Assembly (NCBI RefSeq): GCF_030269925.1
Contig: NC_085126.1
Location: 8,372,501-8,436,500 of the forward strand
Source: Bombyx mori
Lineage: Eukaryota > Arthropoda > Insecta > Lepidoptera > Bombycidae
Reading direction: 5' to 3'
DNA: 64,000 bases
Under the pieces are notes generated by a model. It was not told the DNA's origin and did no database searches. It saw only the letters and a list, made by a program, of their open reading frames with translations. This document shows, piece after piece, positions 1 through 10,752 of the stretch (positions are counted from its first letter, which is position 1; the number at the start of each line of letters is the position of its first letter). A program made the position numbers and the translations under genes.

Positions 1-190
1 CAGGTATATCTTTGGACGACCACCAATCCCATGGAGATCCACATGAACAAGTTATTGTCAGGCCATCAGGCACTCCAAATATAGTCTGGATCTATGGTAT
101 TACCAGAATACAGGAGAGTGGCCAATATTGGTGTAGAATAGGGATCGCAGCGCATAAAATAAAACTTCCACTGTTCCAAAATCTTCTGTA
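1..190 (+). other. Short open stretch, unassigned; weak Ig-like motif
   Basis: Frame 3 is open from the window edge to a stop near position 190. Its end reads ITRIQESGQYWCRI, which resembles the F-strand region (D.G.Y.C) of immunoglobulin domains. The match is a single short motif and the frame is cut by the window edge, so this may be a terminal exon, a captured gene piece or chance. No promoter or splice evidence was seen. Confidence 0.15.
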
Positions 191-800
191 ATAATAATAA
201 TTTAAAAATTAATTTAAACTTTTATTACGCCTTGCTCATTTTTTAACCGTTTTCGCCATCTTCTTTTTCTCTGTCATTCTGTCTGTTATTCTCTTTTTCC
301 CTTTCTTTCCGTTTCCTTTCACTCACATCTTAATGCTCCGTTCCACTCTTTTTATACGTTCCGTTCTTATCAATCCCACATCGGTAATCATTGCCTCTTT
401 CCTGACTGCAGTAACATTGGTACTTTACATAGTGTCTGAGACAAATTAAGATCTTTAATATTAAGTAACCATAAATATTATGTCCTAAAACGGGTACGAG
501 TCTGTGGCATTGATTTATTTAGAAATTAATGGAATATTCTGTATGAATCAGAGAAAAGCATTAACATGTTTAATGTTGAGCATGTTCAACATATATTTTC
601 ATTTGTAAATGCATTTAAACCTACACTAAACTTTGAAAATTTACAAGTAATGGATGACCAAATATTTGAATATTGAGTGGGCTATCTAAACAAAAGTTTT
701 ATTTAATATTAGAGGAAGTACCAAGGATTTTAAAAATGAAAAGGGGGAGTCTAGGTCTTGTGACTTTGCTTCTAAAACTGCAAACAACAATCTGGCAAAT
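191..800. other. AT-rich stretch, possibly the degraded upstream part of the next element
   Basis: No gene is seen. Around 570-700 a broken plus-strand frame (KPTL...DDQIFEY) could be decayed sequence just N-terminal to the SWIM-type transposase remnant that follows, but the match is weak. Confidence 0.25.
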
Positions 801-1250
801 ATGATAGAAGCAGAAAATATAAATCGGAGATCAGCCAACTTCCAGAGTCTCACAGCTCACCGCAACAATGTGCTATTATTTTCTCGACTTGTATATAGAG
901 ATCTCATATTAATTCGTCAAGCTTACTCCTATTATGGGGATCACATACGTTTCCATGGCGGGTACAGAATTGAATTCTATAGCGACTCTATTGATACCTC
1001 TGAATATAACTTAAGGGGAACTGGAGACAACTGGAGAGAACTGGAGGAAAATAATAATTCAAGCAGATCGAGTATCGTCGAATACTGTTGCAATTGTTTA
1101 GTTGGTCGGCGTACTGTAGGTTGTTGCACACACGTCATGTGGTACCTTGGATGGACCAGGCATGATACACGTATCTGCACCAGCATATTTTCTCGATGAG
1201 ATAGTCGTTAGAGACCTAGATGATGAGGAATGTAGGAATGTTATGTATTT
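801..1250 (+). pseudogene. C-terminus of a SWIM-containing DDE transposase, frameshifted
   Basis: The first frame (801-1199) carries the stretch HIRFHGGYRIEF followed by YCCNCLVGRRTVGCCTHV, a SWIM-type zinc finger (C-x-C ... C-x-H). After about 1175 the homologous continuation (APAYFLDEIVVRDLDDEE) lies in another frame, so one base has been lost. The same Cys/His segment with the catalytic DDE part in front of it occurs on the minus strand at 53465-54290, which is why I call this a transposase tail. Seen: the motif and the frameshift. Inferred: family membership and loss of function. Nothing with catalytic residues remains here. Confidence 0.6.
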
Positions 1251-2614
1251 AAAATTATTTTTTGTTTTATACTATAAGTACCTATATATGTATCGAAGAT
1301 TGCCTTTGGTTAAAACAGTTCGTATTGTTAATACCTACTTAACCTTTTGACCACCAGAGCAAAAATCATCGGCGTGCCCTCCTCGCCAAGCCCCAAATTC
1401 TATAAAAATATTATATCGTGAAATAATCTATTAAATAATTATTTAATTCATCAAATAAACAATGCTTGAAAATAATCTTTGAACACATCCCCTATTGTGT
1501 TGCTCTATAGAGAAGGAAAAAGGCACGCAACTCAAATGAAAAAAAAAAATGATTGTGAAGAAGATGAAATAATCTATTAAATCATTATTTAATTATTTAT
1601 GTTTTTTTTAACTTTTATAGTGGGTACCTACAAAAATCGGTGACAGCTATAGATAACCTCAAATTATAAAGTAAAAACGTTAATATATTTTTTTTGTGAC
1701 TTTCTATTAAAAAAAATATTTCTGATTAAGCTTATGCTATGTTATCTCTATCGTTTTAGCATTTTTTTTATTTCAAGACGCCTCAAATGGATATATCAGG
1801 TGTAACGTTCTATAGAAAGATGCCATTGTTCTTTACGAGATAATGTAGTATTAAAAAAAAGCTTTTGCCAAAATACAATCACCATTAAAAACTTTCGTTG
1901 ATGTTGACACTAACGGAGCTGGTGGTAGAAATGGTAGCAAAAAACGAGGGAAAAAGAACAGACATTTTAAATATGCCAGTAGTTTATGAGCATTTTTTTT
2001 ACAGTAAATGAAAGCGTAGAGGTTTACATTTACGTATACACTTAATTGGTAACAATATACCAATATATACAGTGTTGGCAGACCCGTGAAAAATTATTAT
2101 CGTATCAGGGCCGTAAAGTTAGAGTACTTTCAATAAAATTATTGTACATTTAAAAATTAAATTTGTCATCTGAAAGCAATCTGAAATTTAAAGGAGAATC
2201 ACTGAAATAATTTTGTTCAAACGATATTCCGGCAATTATTAATCATTTTTTTTAAATGAAGTTTTTCAGTCAAGTATCTAATACATACTTGAGAGCTCAC
2301 TTAGTAATTGGTAAGGCGGGAAATTTGAATCAAACATTTCGATAAGATCTTAATAAAGAATAACGATGTCAATGAGTTTATTTTTGTTATTTAGCATTCA
2401 ATGATATTTATTTATTCCTAAAATTATATACATAATACTTATATTAATGTTTATCATTTTATAACATTCATTTTATATTAAAATAACTAATCAAATATAT
2501 TATTACTTTTTAAAACATTCAATACCTATTTTATATTTTTTGTCTTGTATTATATTGCGTTATAATAAAAGTAATTATAGAATATTTCACTTTTTATAAT
2601 CTGACAATCTGACA
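1251..2614. other. AT-rich spacer, nothing recognised
   Basis: Homopolymer-rich sequence with frequent stops in all frames. No coding region, RNA gene or clear repeat boundary was found. Confidence 0.5.
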
Positions 2615-3232
2615 TTATCAATATTTTCCGAATCAGAATTGTCAGATTCCGATTCATCAATTAAAGATAGAAGCATTCTCTCTAAGTCGGTACTTCTTTA
2701 GATTTTACATTTTTCTTTTTGATACCCTTTGGATAAAGTACATTACTCGTCATTCTACTGTATTCCTCAATTCCTCAAGCATGGCTCAAAAGATACACAA
2801 TCTTTGTTGACACTTTATCTTGCAAGAAGCAAACTGTTGACAGTTGATGTAACTAATTTATTTCTTGTCCGAGTTTTAATCAAATTTATCGCACTAAAAC
2901 TCTTTCACATTCAGCATTAGAATGAGGTAATGATAGTGCACTTAAAGCAAATCTCGGTAAATTATTAAAACCATTAAATATGTGATCTTATTCATGATTA
3001 TTGAAATTGTGCCAAAAAACATCAATGCCGTCGGATGTATTAATGTGGGAAGTTAATTCATAGGCAGGTAACTTTCTCGATTCCTCATCAATAATTTGAT
3101 ATTCATTTTGATTGACTAGACGTGGTAACGATTGAATTAAAGGAAGTGAGCACGGTACAAGATCTCTATAATTTTCACTCATTGCGTACACTGCTTTTAA
3201 AGCAGACATTCTTTGTAATGTAGCATCGTCGA
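2615..3232 (-). pseudogene. hAT transposase C-terminal fragment
   Basis: Read from 3209 downward, a frame contains LVNQNEYQIIDEE and SDGIDVFWHNF. Further downstream, in a shifted frame, comes LPHSNAECERVFSAINLIKT, the hallmark of the hAT C-terminal dimerisation domain, then an acidic tail (ESDNSDSEN) near 2640. At least one frameshift (about 2985) and an internal stop break the gene. A second fragment of the same protein family is on the plus strand at 49380-49555. The DDE core and zinc finger are absent. The dimerisation motif makes the family call good; the element is dead. Confidence 0.75.
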
Positions 3233-3504
3233 AATCAAACTTTTTTTAATTCAAGATATCCATTTAACTGTACTGACTGTACCGACCGTACTGACCGTAA
3301 TGGGAGGTAGAAAATATAACTCATGATATTCCAAACTTTGGAAAGCATTTCAAGCTCGTGTTTACTGACACACATAAAACTTCGCCTATAACTATATTTG
3401 ACAGATTTTTTCCTGATATATTGATATTAATAATTAGCCAGACAAACCAATAAATACGCCAACTAGAGAAACAGCGCTCAATGGAAACCAGTTAGGGCCA
3501 AGCC

Positions 3505-4045
3505 CCATTGGTGCGTTGCGTCGATGCACGCGACGTTTCACCGGATCGACGAACAAGAGACGAAGCGGGAGGGAGAGTGATGTGCTGCGCTGGCAGAGCT
3601 CCGGTGCGGCGACGCTACGACGGACAGTGTTCCGCTGCTTGAGGGGTAAACTACACGTGCGTAACATTTTTGAACTGGTACAAGGAAGCCCGATGTTATG
3701 GGATAAAGGCATTTCAGATCCTCCCGATCTACTAACGGTGCTTTTAGGTACCTCAAGGATCGGTCATCGTTCTCGTCGAACCTGTCGTTTGCGACTAAGG
3801 GCTCGATGAGTAAATTAATCCATAGACACCACTGCAACAGCCCACTGAGTTTCTCGCCGGATCTTCTCAGTGGGTCACTTTTCCGATCCGGTAATAGATT
3901 CTGCGAAGCACGATTCTTGCTAGGGTTCGTGGTAAAGGATAAAAGGGTAGGCAGCGGCTTGGCTCCCTGGCTTGGCTGTCCCTGGCATTGCTGACGTCTA
4001 TGAGCGACGGCAACCACTCACCATCAGGTGGGACGTATGCTCGAA
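3505..4045 (+). repeat. Short interspersed retroelement (Bombyx-like SINE or LINE 3' end), plus strand
   Basis: The stretch 3845-3935 (cactgagtttctcgccgg ... gattctgcgaagcac) is shared, in opposite orientation, with 23871-24063, so it is a dispersed repeat. It ends near caccatcaggtgggacgtat at about 4020-4040, a phrase common in moth retroelement tails. The upstream GC-richer part (3505-3840) may belong to the same insertion. Short frames through it are not genes. The family name is not assigned. Confidence 0.55.
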
Positions 4046-4159
4046 AATCGCCACTTATCATTTTTTAAAAGAATTTTGCCTTTGAACGAGTTTACGGAAT
4101 TACAAAGGTTGACATTCCAAATCAAACTTTAAATATCATTACCAAAATGAAGTTCGGGG

Positions 4160-4760
4160 AACAGTCATCAAACACTACCATTAATAACTTTACTGATGAT
4201 AGTCAAGAAGAATATAACTTTGATGTGCTCTTCAATTCTAATGCTTAAATAAATACTAAAAAAAAAACTAATATGTGTTTCTAATGCTTCCCTCAATGTA
4301 ATACCAATCTTTTCGATTGGTTCTACGGGGTTCATGAAATTGGTATACTGCTTCTTTAAATATAGTTCTAAGGTTATCCCCAAACACCTAATGCAGGCCA
4401 CACTCATTCTAAATTTTATTTTCATCTGGCAACAACTCTCTATATTCCTGAGCATAAAAAAACTGACCATCACTATTTCTAATGCAATCCAGGAAGACAT
4501 CAAAAATCTGTTTCTACGTTTGTTTGAGCGGTGGCGTAATAAAAGCAACAAAAGAATACGTTTGTAACGATCCATTGTGAAGGTTGAACTGAAACGTTTT
4601 GGCTGGCGACTGCGACGGCGTGCGTCGCCCTCTTGCGTTGCGATGTCGTGCGTCGACGTAACGCAGGTGTGGCTTACAACGCGTTGATCCGTTGCGGCAA
4701 CGCAACGCATTAATGTGAACGCAAAACTTAGTGAGCAAGATATAAGGAGCCTATTTAAGA
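4160..4760. other. Unassigned; GC-rich patch with short repeats
   Basis: No recognisable protein. Positions 4605-4715 form a GC-rich island full of gcgt/acgc words (gcgttgcgatgtcgtgcgtc and similar) in an AT-rich setting; such arrays occur in subterminal parts of DNA transposons. A minus-strand frame of 230 codons spans the region, but I recognise no motif in it. Confidence 0.3.
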
Positions 4761-4769
4761 GTTTTAATT

Positions 4770-5115
4770 CTGATGGAATTGAACCCTCTTCCAGATATGG
4801 AACTCTATTGGTCGACCGATACATTTTACCACAACAAAGAAATCGGGTAAGTTTTTTCACTCACTAGATTTGAAAAAATCACCGAAAATCTACATTTGAA
4901 TGATAACCAAACCCAACCATCAAGATTCTCCTGATTATGACAAACTACACAAAGTGAGACCTCCAATAATAGACCTAAACAAAAATATATCAGAATGAAG
5001 CTTGCAATTCCTACAATCCAATCAGTTGACGAATGTATGGTCAAATTTAAAGGACGCAGCTCCTTAAAACAATATATGTCAAAAAAAAACCATTAAAAGG
5101 GGTTTTAAAGTCTAG
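4770..5115 (+). pseudogene. piggyBac-type transposase fragment
   Basis: In broken plus-strand frames the sequence gives ELYWSTDTF, then FEKITENLHLNDN, then YDKLHKVRPP, and finally QSVDECMVKFKGRSSLKQYM followed by KGFK. These are, in order, conserved blocks of the DDE_Tnp_1_7 (piggyBac) core, including the catalytic-region motif D-E-x-M-x-x-F-K-G-R-x-x-x-K-Q-Y. Several stops and frameshifts interrupt them, and the Cys-rich C-terminus and TIRs are missing here. Only about 110 residues survive. A piggyBac-like Cys-rich tail at 60665-60860 is too distant to be part of it. Confidence 0.8.
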
Positions 5116-5302
5116 GCGAGATGCGACGCAAAAACAGGCTATTTATATTATTAATAAAGTAAAGTTCTGTGAGCAACTTCTCTATGATTATCTGTGCGAA
5201 TTAATATGTCGCGAGTTCTTAGTTACGCTGTCAAGGTATAATGTTAATTTAAAATTATAAAATATATAGGCTAAGCTGTTTCTAATTATGCACGTCCTAA
5301 CA
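5116..5302 (+). mobile_element. Right part of a Copia-type LTR
   Basis: The LTR end is placed at ca (5301-5302) because a Copia-type primer binding site follows directly and a Copia gag starts 113 bp further on. The left LTR boundary could not be found; the sequence may run into the piggyBac fragment near 5115. Confidence 0.45.
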
Positions 5303-5316
5303 GGTTATGGGCCCAG
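5303..5316 (+). promoter_or_regulatory. Copia-type primer binding site
   Basis: The sequence ggttatgggcccag follows the inferred LTR end. Many insect Copia elements use a site of this form, which pairs with an internal part of initiator Met-tRNA. The downstream gag start supports the reading. Confidence 0.6.
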
Positions 5317-5415
5317 GAATTTATAAAGAAACGATGTAGCGATTAATAAGTCTTAGTAGGCGTAATCAATTGTATAAATTGTTACCTGTTTTATTGAAGT
5401 TGAGGAAACTTCGAA

Positions 5416-5790
5416 ATGGCTGCTTCTATCAAGATTGATCAACTTACTGGCGATAATTTTGAATGGAAGATACATACGAGAGCAATTTTGAAGAAAAAAT
5501 GATTAGTGAGGTTATGTAGCCGAGACGTTACCACGGCCGTCTTGTTCGGATGCAAAGTACGCGGAATGGTGTAAAATGGACGTTAAGGCTGAGTCGGATA
5601 TATCATTGGCGGTCAGTCCAAGTGAGTTAGTTGCCTTGGATAGCTTGGGAACCTCGAAAACTATCTGGGATAAACTTAAGTCTACTTATCAGTCAAGTGG
5701 GCCAGCCAGGAAAGCCTCGTTGTTGAAGAAACTTCTTTTATCTCGTATGCAGGAAAAGAAGATGACCTGTGTAGCATGTTAAAAATTATT
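5416..5790 (+). pseudogene. Copia gag N-terminal fragment
   Basis: Starts at ATG 5416 with MAASIKIDQLTGDNFEWKIH, then a stop near 5500. The frame resumes at about 5575 with KMDVKAESDISLAVSP and IWDKLKSTYQSSGPARKASL, the UBN2-type Copia gag core. It breaks off around 5780 in AT-rich DNA, so no zinc knuckle, protease, integrase or RT remains. Two frame breaks make it a pseudogene. It is a different lineage copy from the Copia pol at 44296-46434. Confidence 0.75.
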
Positions 5791-7560
5791 TGTTGCGTAA
5801 TATTATTATTATTACATTTACATTATACAAATAGATTTAAATTTTAATAAATAATTGTATGTTGAACGGAAAAACGATCCGAATTTTTATATAGTGACTG
5901 CAAATACAAAATAAATGTACATCTAGACACACTTGGTATCGGTCCTCGCCAAGTCAGTCAGCTGGTCGATTTAAGGCGAGACGCTTGCGCTTTTTGAATG
6001 ACTTTGGCTTACAACAGTGATTATAAAAGACTTATAAGTTTGTAATAGTATATACAGCTCGACCAAGCTAAGTTAGCACCTCGCATCGATTACGTCACAC
6101 TGCCGCTTAGGTATGGTCTGAAAAAAGGAATCGCTATGACTAAAAATGTAAACAAATGTTTGTTAGATTTTACTTTGCATTTATATATATTATACATAGG
6201 TACATTAGAATATAGCGATATCGGGTTTTTGTATTAAGACCACCCGGGCGTTCTTGCACTTTTTAAAGGACAATGACCACATATATATGGAATTCCGTCC
6301 TAAGTTGTTGCACAATAAATCTTTATTTTTGATAGACTACGGTTTATATATTATCCAATAAAAGTATTCGCTTCCCCATAATTAACCGGGTTTTCAAGTA
6401 ATTAGATCAAAACGGACATAACCTATAAATAATGTTAAGCCCACAAACAAAACATAAATCATAGTTTTCACACACCGACTTTTCCTCATTATCAGAGGCC
6501 AAGCATTAACATGATTACAGAATTACAGAAGACTCAAGAGTTCATAAACAAAACATATAAACGTCCTGGCGTAATAAAACACTTTTAGGTACATAAAAAC
6601 GTATGGCCGCTTGCTGGGTCGCAGCCGCCGGCTCGTCTGACGTATATCGACAATATCCTAATAATATAGCTTGACAGTTGCGTTTGCGTGAAACTGAACA
6701 CAGAAAAAATAATTAATTTAACTTAATGATAAAATCATAATTCAATACGTTGTAAACTATAATATAAGAATATAATATATCAAGTTATTTAACTGTACAA
6801 GATTTTGATATCATGTTTGTGATTATTGAGTCTAAAAACTCATGCATGAGTAATTTGTCTAAAAAGAGAGGAGAACGAAACGTCATGTCATGACTTTAAT
6901 ACGGAAATGAGGCGAACAATTGTTGATTTACTATTAATCTTAAAATCATAATTCCGGTCCTGTACAAAACATTTCTGAAGTAAATTGATTGTAAAAAATG
7001 AGAAAACTATTTCGATGTTATTTTGATTCTGCAACATGCATCTTTGCTAGACGTCTTTTGGTCATTCTCCTTTGTATCCCAATTGCTCAGTAATAATTTT
7101 CCTTTATGTTTCTTTTTCAGGATGATGTTTCTCCCTTCACTGTGTATCAGCTTTCCTTTCATTTTGTTGCCCACAACAATCCTCTCGAAGTAAAAAAAAT
7201 GAACGTTAAGCTTTCAGTAACAACAGTTCAACAAAAACTTAATCAAAATAGTTCATTAATATAACTAAACTTCAACAAAAAACCTAACAAGAACAGTTAA
7301 AAAATTTAAAATTCAACGGATAAGGAGACGAAAACTCGTATGACCGTGTCGGCGACAAAGATGCTAACCGTACTGACGCGACAGGGCGATCGCGGGAAGG
7401 TGAGCGGGGATGCGGGCGGGGCGCCGCATTCCAGCGAGGTGCAAAGTCGCTTCATGTTATCGTTTCTCATATCTCCACTCTTTTCTCTTTCTTTGTGTTT
7501 GTGCTTTCTTTTGACATTAAACTGATAGTGTTTTAAACGCTGCGGGTGGTTTAATTTTAC
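5791..7560. other. AT-rich stretch, nothing firmly recognised
   Basis: No coding region. A GC-rich patch at 7340-7450 has no recognised product. The part from about 7340 may be leader or LTR sequence of the degenerate Gypsy element that follows, but no repeated LTR copy was found. Confidence 0.4.
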
Positions 7561-7809
7561 AACACTTTACCTGCGGAAATGTCACAATGAACTTCCTGTA
7601 AACTATACAAGAAGTGCAATGTTCGTGTCACCACGATCACATATAATCTAAAGGAAGGGAACCCCTGTCGCTTGCTCGATTCTGATGCAACCGGCTTTCC
7701 TATTGTCAGACATGTGGTTTGTATCCCAAAATGAACGCCAAGACTACGGGGCGGGTGCTGGCTGGTGATCAAAGAACACCCACGGTTTCGATCTCACATG
7801 CACGTGACG

Positions 7810-8815
7810 GGAAAGACAGACGGTCTAGAAAGTTCGACTCCGTTATTGAACATCGCAGTGGAAGATCCCACGGTAAAGCAGACGGTCTGTCTAGAAGACC
7901 TTGCGTTGAGAACAGTAATCACTGTGCTAGACTAAGGAGGTTGTGCCCGTGCGGACGCTGAGAACGAATCTTAGTGAAGAATGGAAGGAAATCTTGAAGC
8001 AAGCTCAGGAAAATGATGTGGAAATCAAAACCAATCCTCGAATGGCTTAGAAGTAGTGCATCTAAGCCGAAGTGGAGTGATGTTGCAGGTTGGTCGTCCA
8101 AGAAAGAGTCTTGTGTCGAAGATGGGAAAACGCCCGGGGAGACAAATGTCATTTGCAAATGATAGTCCCAAAGTCGAAGGTACCAGATGTCCTATCCTAC
8201 AGCTACAACACAGGATTCTCGGGTGGGCATTTGGGGGTAAAAAGGACGCTTTTGAAATTGCGAGAGCGTTTTACTGAATCCATTGCCGAGATGATGTTGA
8301 GGACTGGTGTCGTAAATGTACCAGTTGTGCTTCAGTTAAAGGTACACACGTAGCAACGGTGTGCTGAAATTGTACAACGTAGGAGCGCCATGGGAAAGAA
8401 TTGCATTAGATGTCGCCAGTCCGTTCCCGGAAAGCGACAGTGAAAACAAGTACTTTATGGTGGTGATGGATTATTTCAGCAAGTGGCCCGAAGTCTTTGC
8501 CATTCCTAATCAAGAAGCCTCAACGATCGCCGATAAATTAATACACGAAGTGTTCTGTCGCTTTGGAGTACCCCTAGAAATACACACAGTGACCAGGGAA
8601 GGAATTTCGAGTCCCAGGTATTTCAAGAGACTTGCAAAGTCTTGGGTATCCACAAAACCAGAACCACATCTTATTACCCGCAATCCGATGGAATGTTGGA
8701 ACGGTTTGACCAACATTGGAGAGATATCTGACGAAAGTCGTGGAGAATAAGCAAAGGGAATTCTCCTAAGTTACAGGCAAAATGGGACGGACCGTATAGG
8801 ATTGTGACTTAAATT
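7810..8815 (+). pseudogene. Ty3/Gypsy pol remnant: RNase H end and integrase
   Basis: Blocks seen in shifting plus-strand frames: SVIEHRSGRSHGKADGLSRR (about 7840-7900, end of RNase H), SGGHLGVKRTLLKLRERF (about 8218-8275, the HHCC zinc-binding part), then integrase core APWERIALDVASPFP and YFMVVMDYFSKWPEVFAIPN (8388-8520), and LQAKWDGPYRIV near 8775. The order matches Gypsy pol. At least four frameshifts or stops separate the pieces. RT and protease are missing. The second catalytic Asp block is changed (HTVTREGISS where xxDNGxxF is expected), so the integrase is dead. Confidence 0.8.
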
Positions 8816-8825
8816 AATGACGTTT

Positions 8826-8985
8826 TAGTTGTATTAATGCGTTTTAGCCCAATTACCTTCTTGTGTGTATGTGATGAAATAAACTGTTTGTGTTTGTGTA
8901 CGGAGTGTACCTACATTATTTGAAACCACCTACCAACCATCACAACCACCGAAGGTAATTGAGCTAAAACGCATTAATACAACTA
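8826..8985. repeat. 34-bp inverted repeat between two Gypsy remnants
   Basis: The arm at 8826-8859 (starts tagttgtattaatgcg) is the reverse complement of 8952-8985 (ends cattaatacaacta) with one mismatch. The 92-bp loop contains an aataaa signal. It lies between the end of one Gypsy pol and the gag of another. Confidence 0.8.
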
Positions 8986-9023
8986 AATTGGTGACCCCTT
9001 ACGAGCACCAAAAAAAAAAAATA

Positions 9024-9527
9024 ATGAGCAAGTCAAGAGATAGTGAAACTACCGACAGTGGTTCCACAAAAACGCAATTAGAGACGAGAAACGTCACCAC
9101 CCGTCGAACAAAGACGAAGCGCGTTTCCATGGACCCGGATCCACAGACGTCATTTGACGTACGAAAATTAAATTTTAAAGTCCCAACATTTTCACCGGAC
9201 GATCCTGAGATTTGGTTCGCATTACTTGAAGGACAGTTCGAAAACTTCGGCATAACTGACGACCATGCGAAGTTCAACCAAGTAATTACGAACTTGGATA
9301 TCGTGCACGCCAAGGACGTCAAGGATATTATCGTTAACCCTCCTGCAAGACACCGGTACGATAAGGTGAAATTCGAGCTCATCAAGCGCCTCACCGCCTC
9401 GCACGAGAACAAGGTCAGGCAGCTGCTGACACATGAGGAACTGGGTGACAGGAAAGCATCCCAATTTCTCCGACACCTGCAAGATTTAGCAGGACCGGAT
9501 GTTCCAGAGGAGTTCCTGAGGTCGTAA
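9024..9527 (+). CDS. Gypsy-type gag (capsid) N-terminal part of a deleted element
   Basis: ATG at 9024 is preferred over the upstream open frame because it follows the ttggtgacccc leader junction typical of Gypsy elements. The protein has a basic, Ser/Thr-rich start, then KVPTFSPDDPEIWFALLEGQ and DDHAKFNQVITNLD, the capsid core of arthropod Ty3/Gypsy gag, ending PDVPEEFLRS. It forms particle structural protein in intact relatives. The frame stops at 9527 where an internal deletion joins it to the last part of pol, so zinc knuckles, protease, RT and most of integrase are gone. Confident for family, not for function. Confidence 0.75.
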   Translation: MSKSRDSETTDSGSTKTQLETRNVTTRRTKTKRVSMDPDPQTSFDVRKLNFKVPTFSPDDPEIWFALLEGQFENFGITDDHAKFNQVITNLDIVHAKDVKDIIVNPPARHRYDKVKFELIKRLTASHENKVRQLLTHEELGDRKASQFLRHLQDLAGPDVPEEFLRS

Positions 9528-9546
9528 GCCCACAACGTCACATATC

Positions 9547-9632
9547 GAATTCAGAAAGTTCTGCGAGGTGGGCCTAAAGTTCGATTGGCGAAATATTACG
9601 GGCCTAACGATGCTCGGGACGAGCATGTCTAA
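9547..9632 (+). pseudogene. Last 28 codons of Gypsy pol
   Basis: In a frame different from the gag, the sequence reads RIQKVLRGGPKVRLAKYYGP and NDARDEHV then TAA at 9630-9632. This is a usual C-terminal end of Gypsy pol just before the polypurine tract. The stretch is glued to gag by a deletion of essentially the whole pol gene near 9530-9547. Confidence 0.7.
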
Positions 9633-9643
9633 GGAGGGGGCAG

Positions 9644-10014
9644 TGTTACGCAGGTAAGAGTAATGTCATCTATCGCCGAACCGTCGAACGAATATCGAAG
9701 GATCTAGCAGCACCTAGAACGCTCGAGAAGTACAACACCATCTATTGTCAAATAGCGGAAACACACAATACTCGACTTTTGTGGAATGTTCTTGACGATT
9801 CTAGGGTTTTCTTCTCTACTATAAAAGCGTTGCAGAGATGGCATGCAGTCAATTAGTAATCGGAACTACTTGAAGCGAAACAGCGAAAGGATTACCTGAA
9901 GCGAATTGTGAATTTTAAAGTGTTTGTGAAATGTTTTAAGTTTTCTAAATGTTGAACACAGTTTCTAATTTGTACTTCGGTAGAATTTTATTTATCCAGA
10001 ACCCCAGCGCGTAA
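9644..10014 (+). mobile_element. Gypsy 3' LTR
   Basis: A purine tract (aaggaggggg, 9631-9640) is followed by tgttacg at 9644; the unit ends cgcgtaac at 10014, giving matched short inverted ends typical of a Gypsy LTR (371 bp). A TATA-like tataaaag occurs at about 9821. No matching 5' LTR is present upstream of the gag; the sequence before 8988 is different. Confidence 0.65.
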
Positions 10015-10168
10015 CGGTTTTAAAGTGCGTTAGTAAAATCTGGAGTTATCGTTATAAACACCTACTGCGTTCTCGCTTTGTGCTCGCACATATTTTTTTG
10101 GTCTTTTGAGTCGGATCTTACGTGGTGTGTGATCTTATATATCATTGGAGCGAGTTATTGAGCTGAAC
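10015..10168 (+). mobile_element. Pao element: LTR end and leader, left half
   Basis: This stretch matches the reverse strand of 58260-58400 (for example tactgcgt ... cacgtggtgtgtgatctta). It includes a Pao-type primer binding site, tggtcttttgagtcgg, at about 10099. The homologous region continues after the LINE at 22225, so the Pao element was split by the LINE, with gaac (or tgaac) duplicated at 10165-10168 and 22221-22224. Confidence 0.75.
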
Positions 10169-10179
10169 TAGGAAAAAAT

Positions 10180-10576
10180 ATGGGTGTAGCGCTGAATGAT
10201 CTGTGTTTGGGACAATCTGTCATAAATTATTGTATGCCTGGGGCTTCATGTACCCACATACTTAATAAAATTTTAAATGTGACTCATTGCCCTAACACAA
10301 CAATAATTATAATGATTGGGAGAAGGGGAAATGCAGATATAAGAGATATAAAATATCAAATAAATCAATTATTAACACTACAGGTGAAAAAGATCATCAT
10401 GTTTGCATTTCCATTTATTCAGAGTATGCCAGCAGAAAATAAAATAAGACATAGCATTAATGATTTCATGCAAACAGTTTCTAATGTAAATAATTATTAT
10501 GTCATGAAACCATGCAAATCAGAAAATACATTCTATACTATTGACATTAATTGCATGATAAAAAATAAATGTATTA
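10180..10576 (+). pseudogene. LINE ORF1, first part (interrupted by BEL/Pao)
   Basis: The frame from ATG 10180 reads TTIIIMIGRRGNADIRDIKY and VKKIIMFAFPFIQSMPA, resembling the SGNH/esterase-like domain that CR1-group ORF1 proteins carry (binding or modifying role uncertain). It continues without a break up to the tatta target site and picks up again at 16927. The start of the domain seems missing, which fits 5' truncation. Residues past 10576 in this frame are BEL LTR sequence. Confidence 0.55.
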
Positions 10577-10752
10577 TGTCCGAGCAAAGAGCCTGCTCGT
10601 TTGCAGATAGCAAATACACGCGCAAGCCAATTGGGGTTAATTAATTTTAAGTTCATTCATTCCATCTTTGTTCGTCATCAAGGCAATACAAGTATTTTTA
10701 CAAGACACTATTTTGGAGTTTTTATGAAGAGTCCCCATTCATTTCCCCTACA
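10577..10752 (+). repeat. 5' LTR of BEL/Pao 1
   Basis: Direct repeat of 16746-16921. It begins tgtccgagcaaagagcc and ends cccctaca. At 176 bp it is short for the superfamily. Confidence 0.9.

Noticed and set aside
3538..4017. 159-codon minus-strand frame
   Set aside because: Antisense to the short interspersed repeat; no motif.
4168..4860. 230-codon minus-strand frame
   Set aside because: It runs across a GC-rich repeat patch and the opposite strand of the piggyBac fragment; no domain or composition supports a gene.
5303..5316. Reading 5303-5316 as part of a coding region
   Set aside because: Stops surround it and its place between LTR end and gag start fits a primer site.
8999..9541. 180-codon minus-strand frame
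   Set aside because: Exact shadow of the Gypsy gag on the plus strand.
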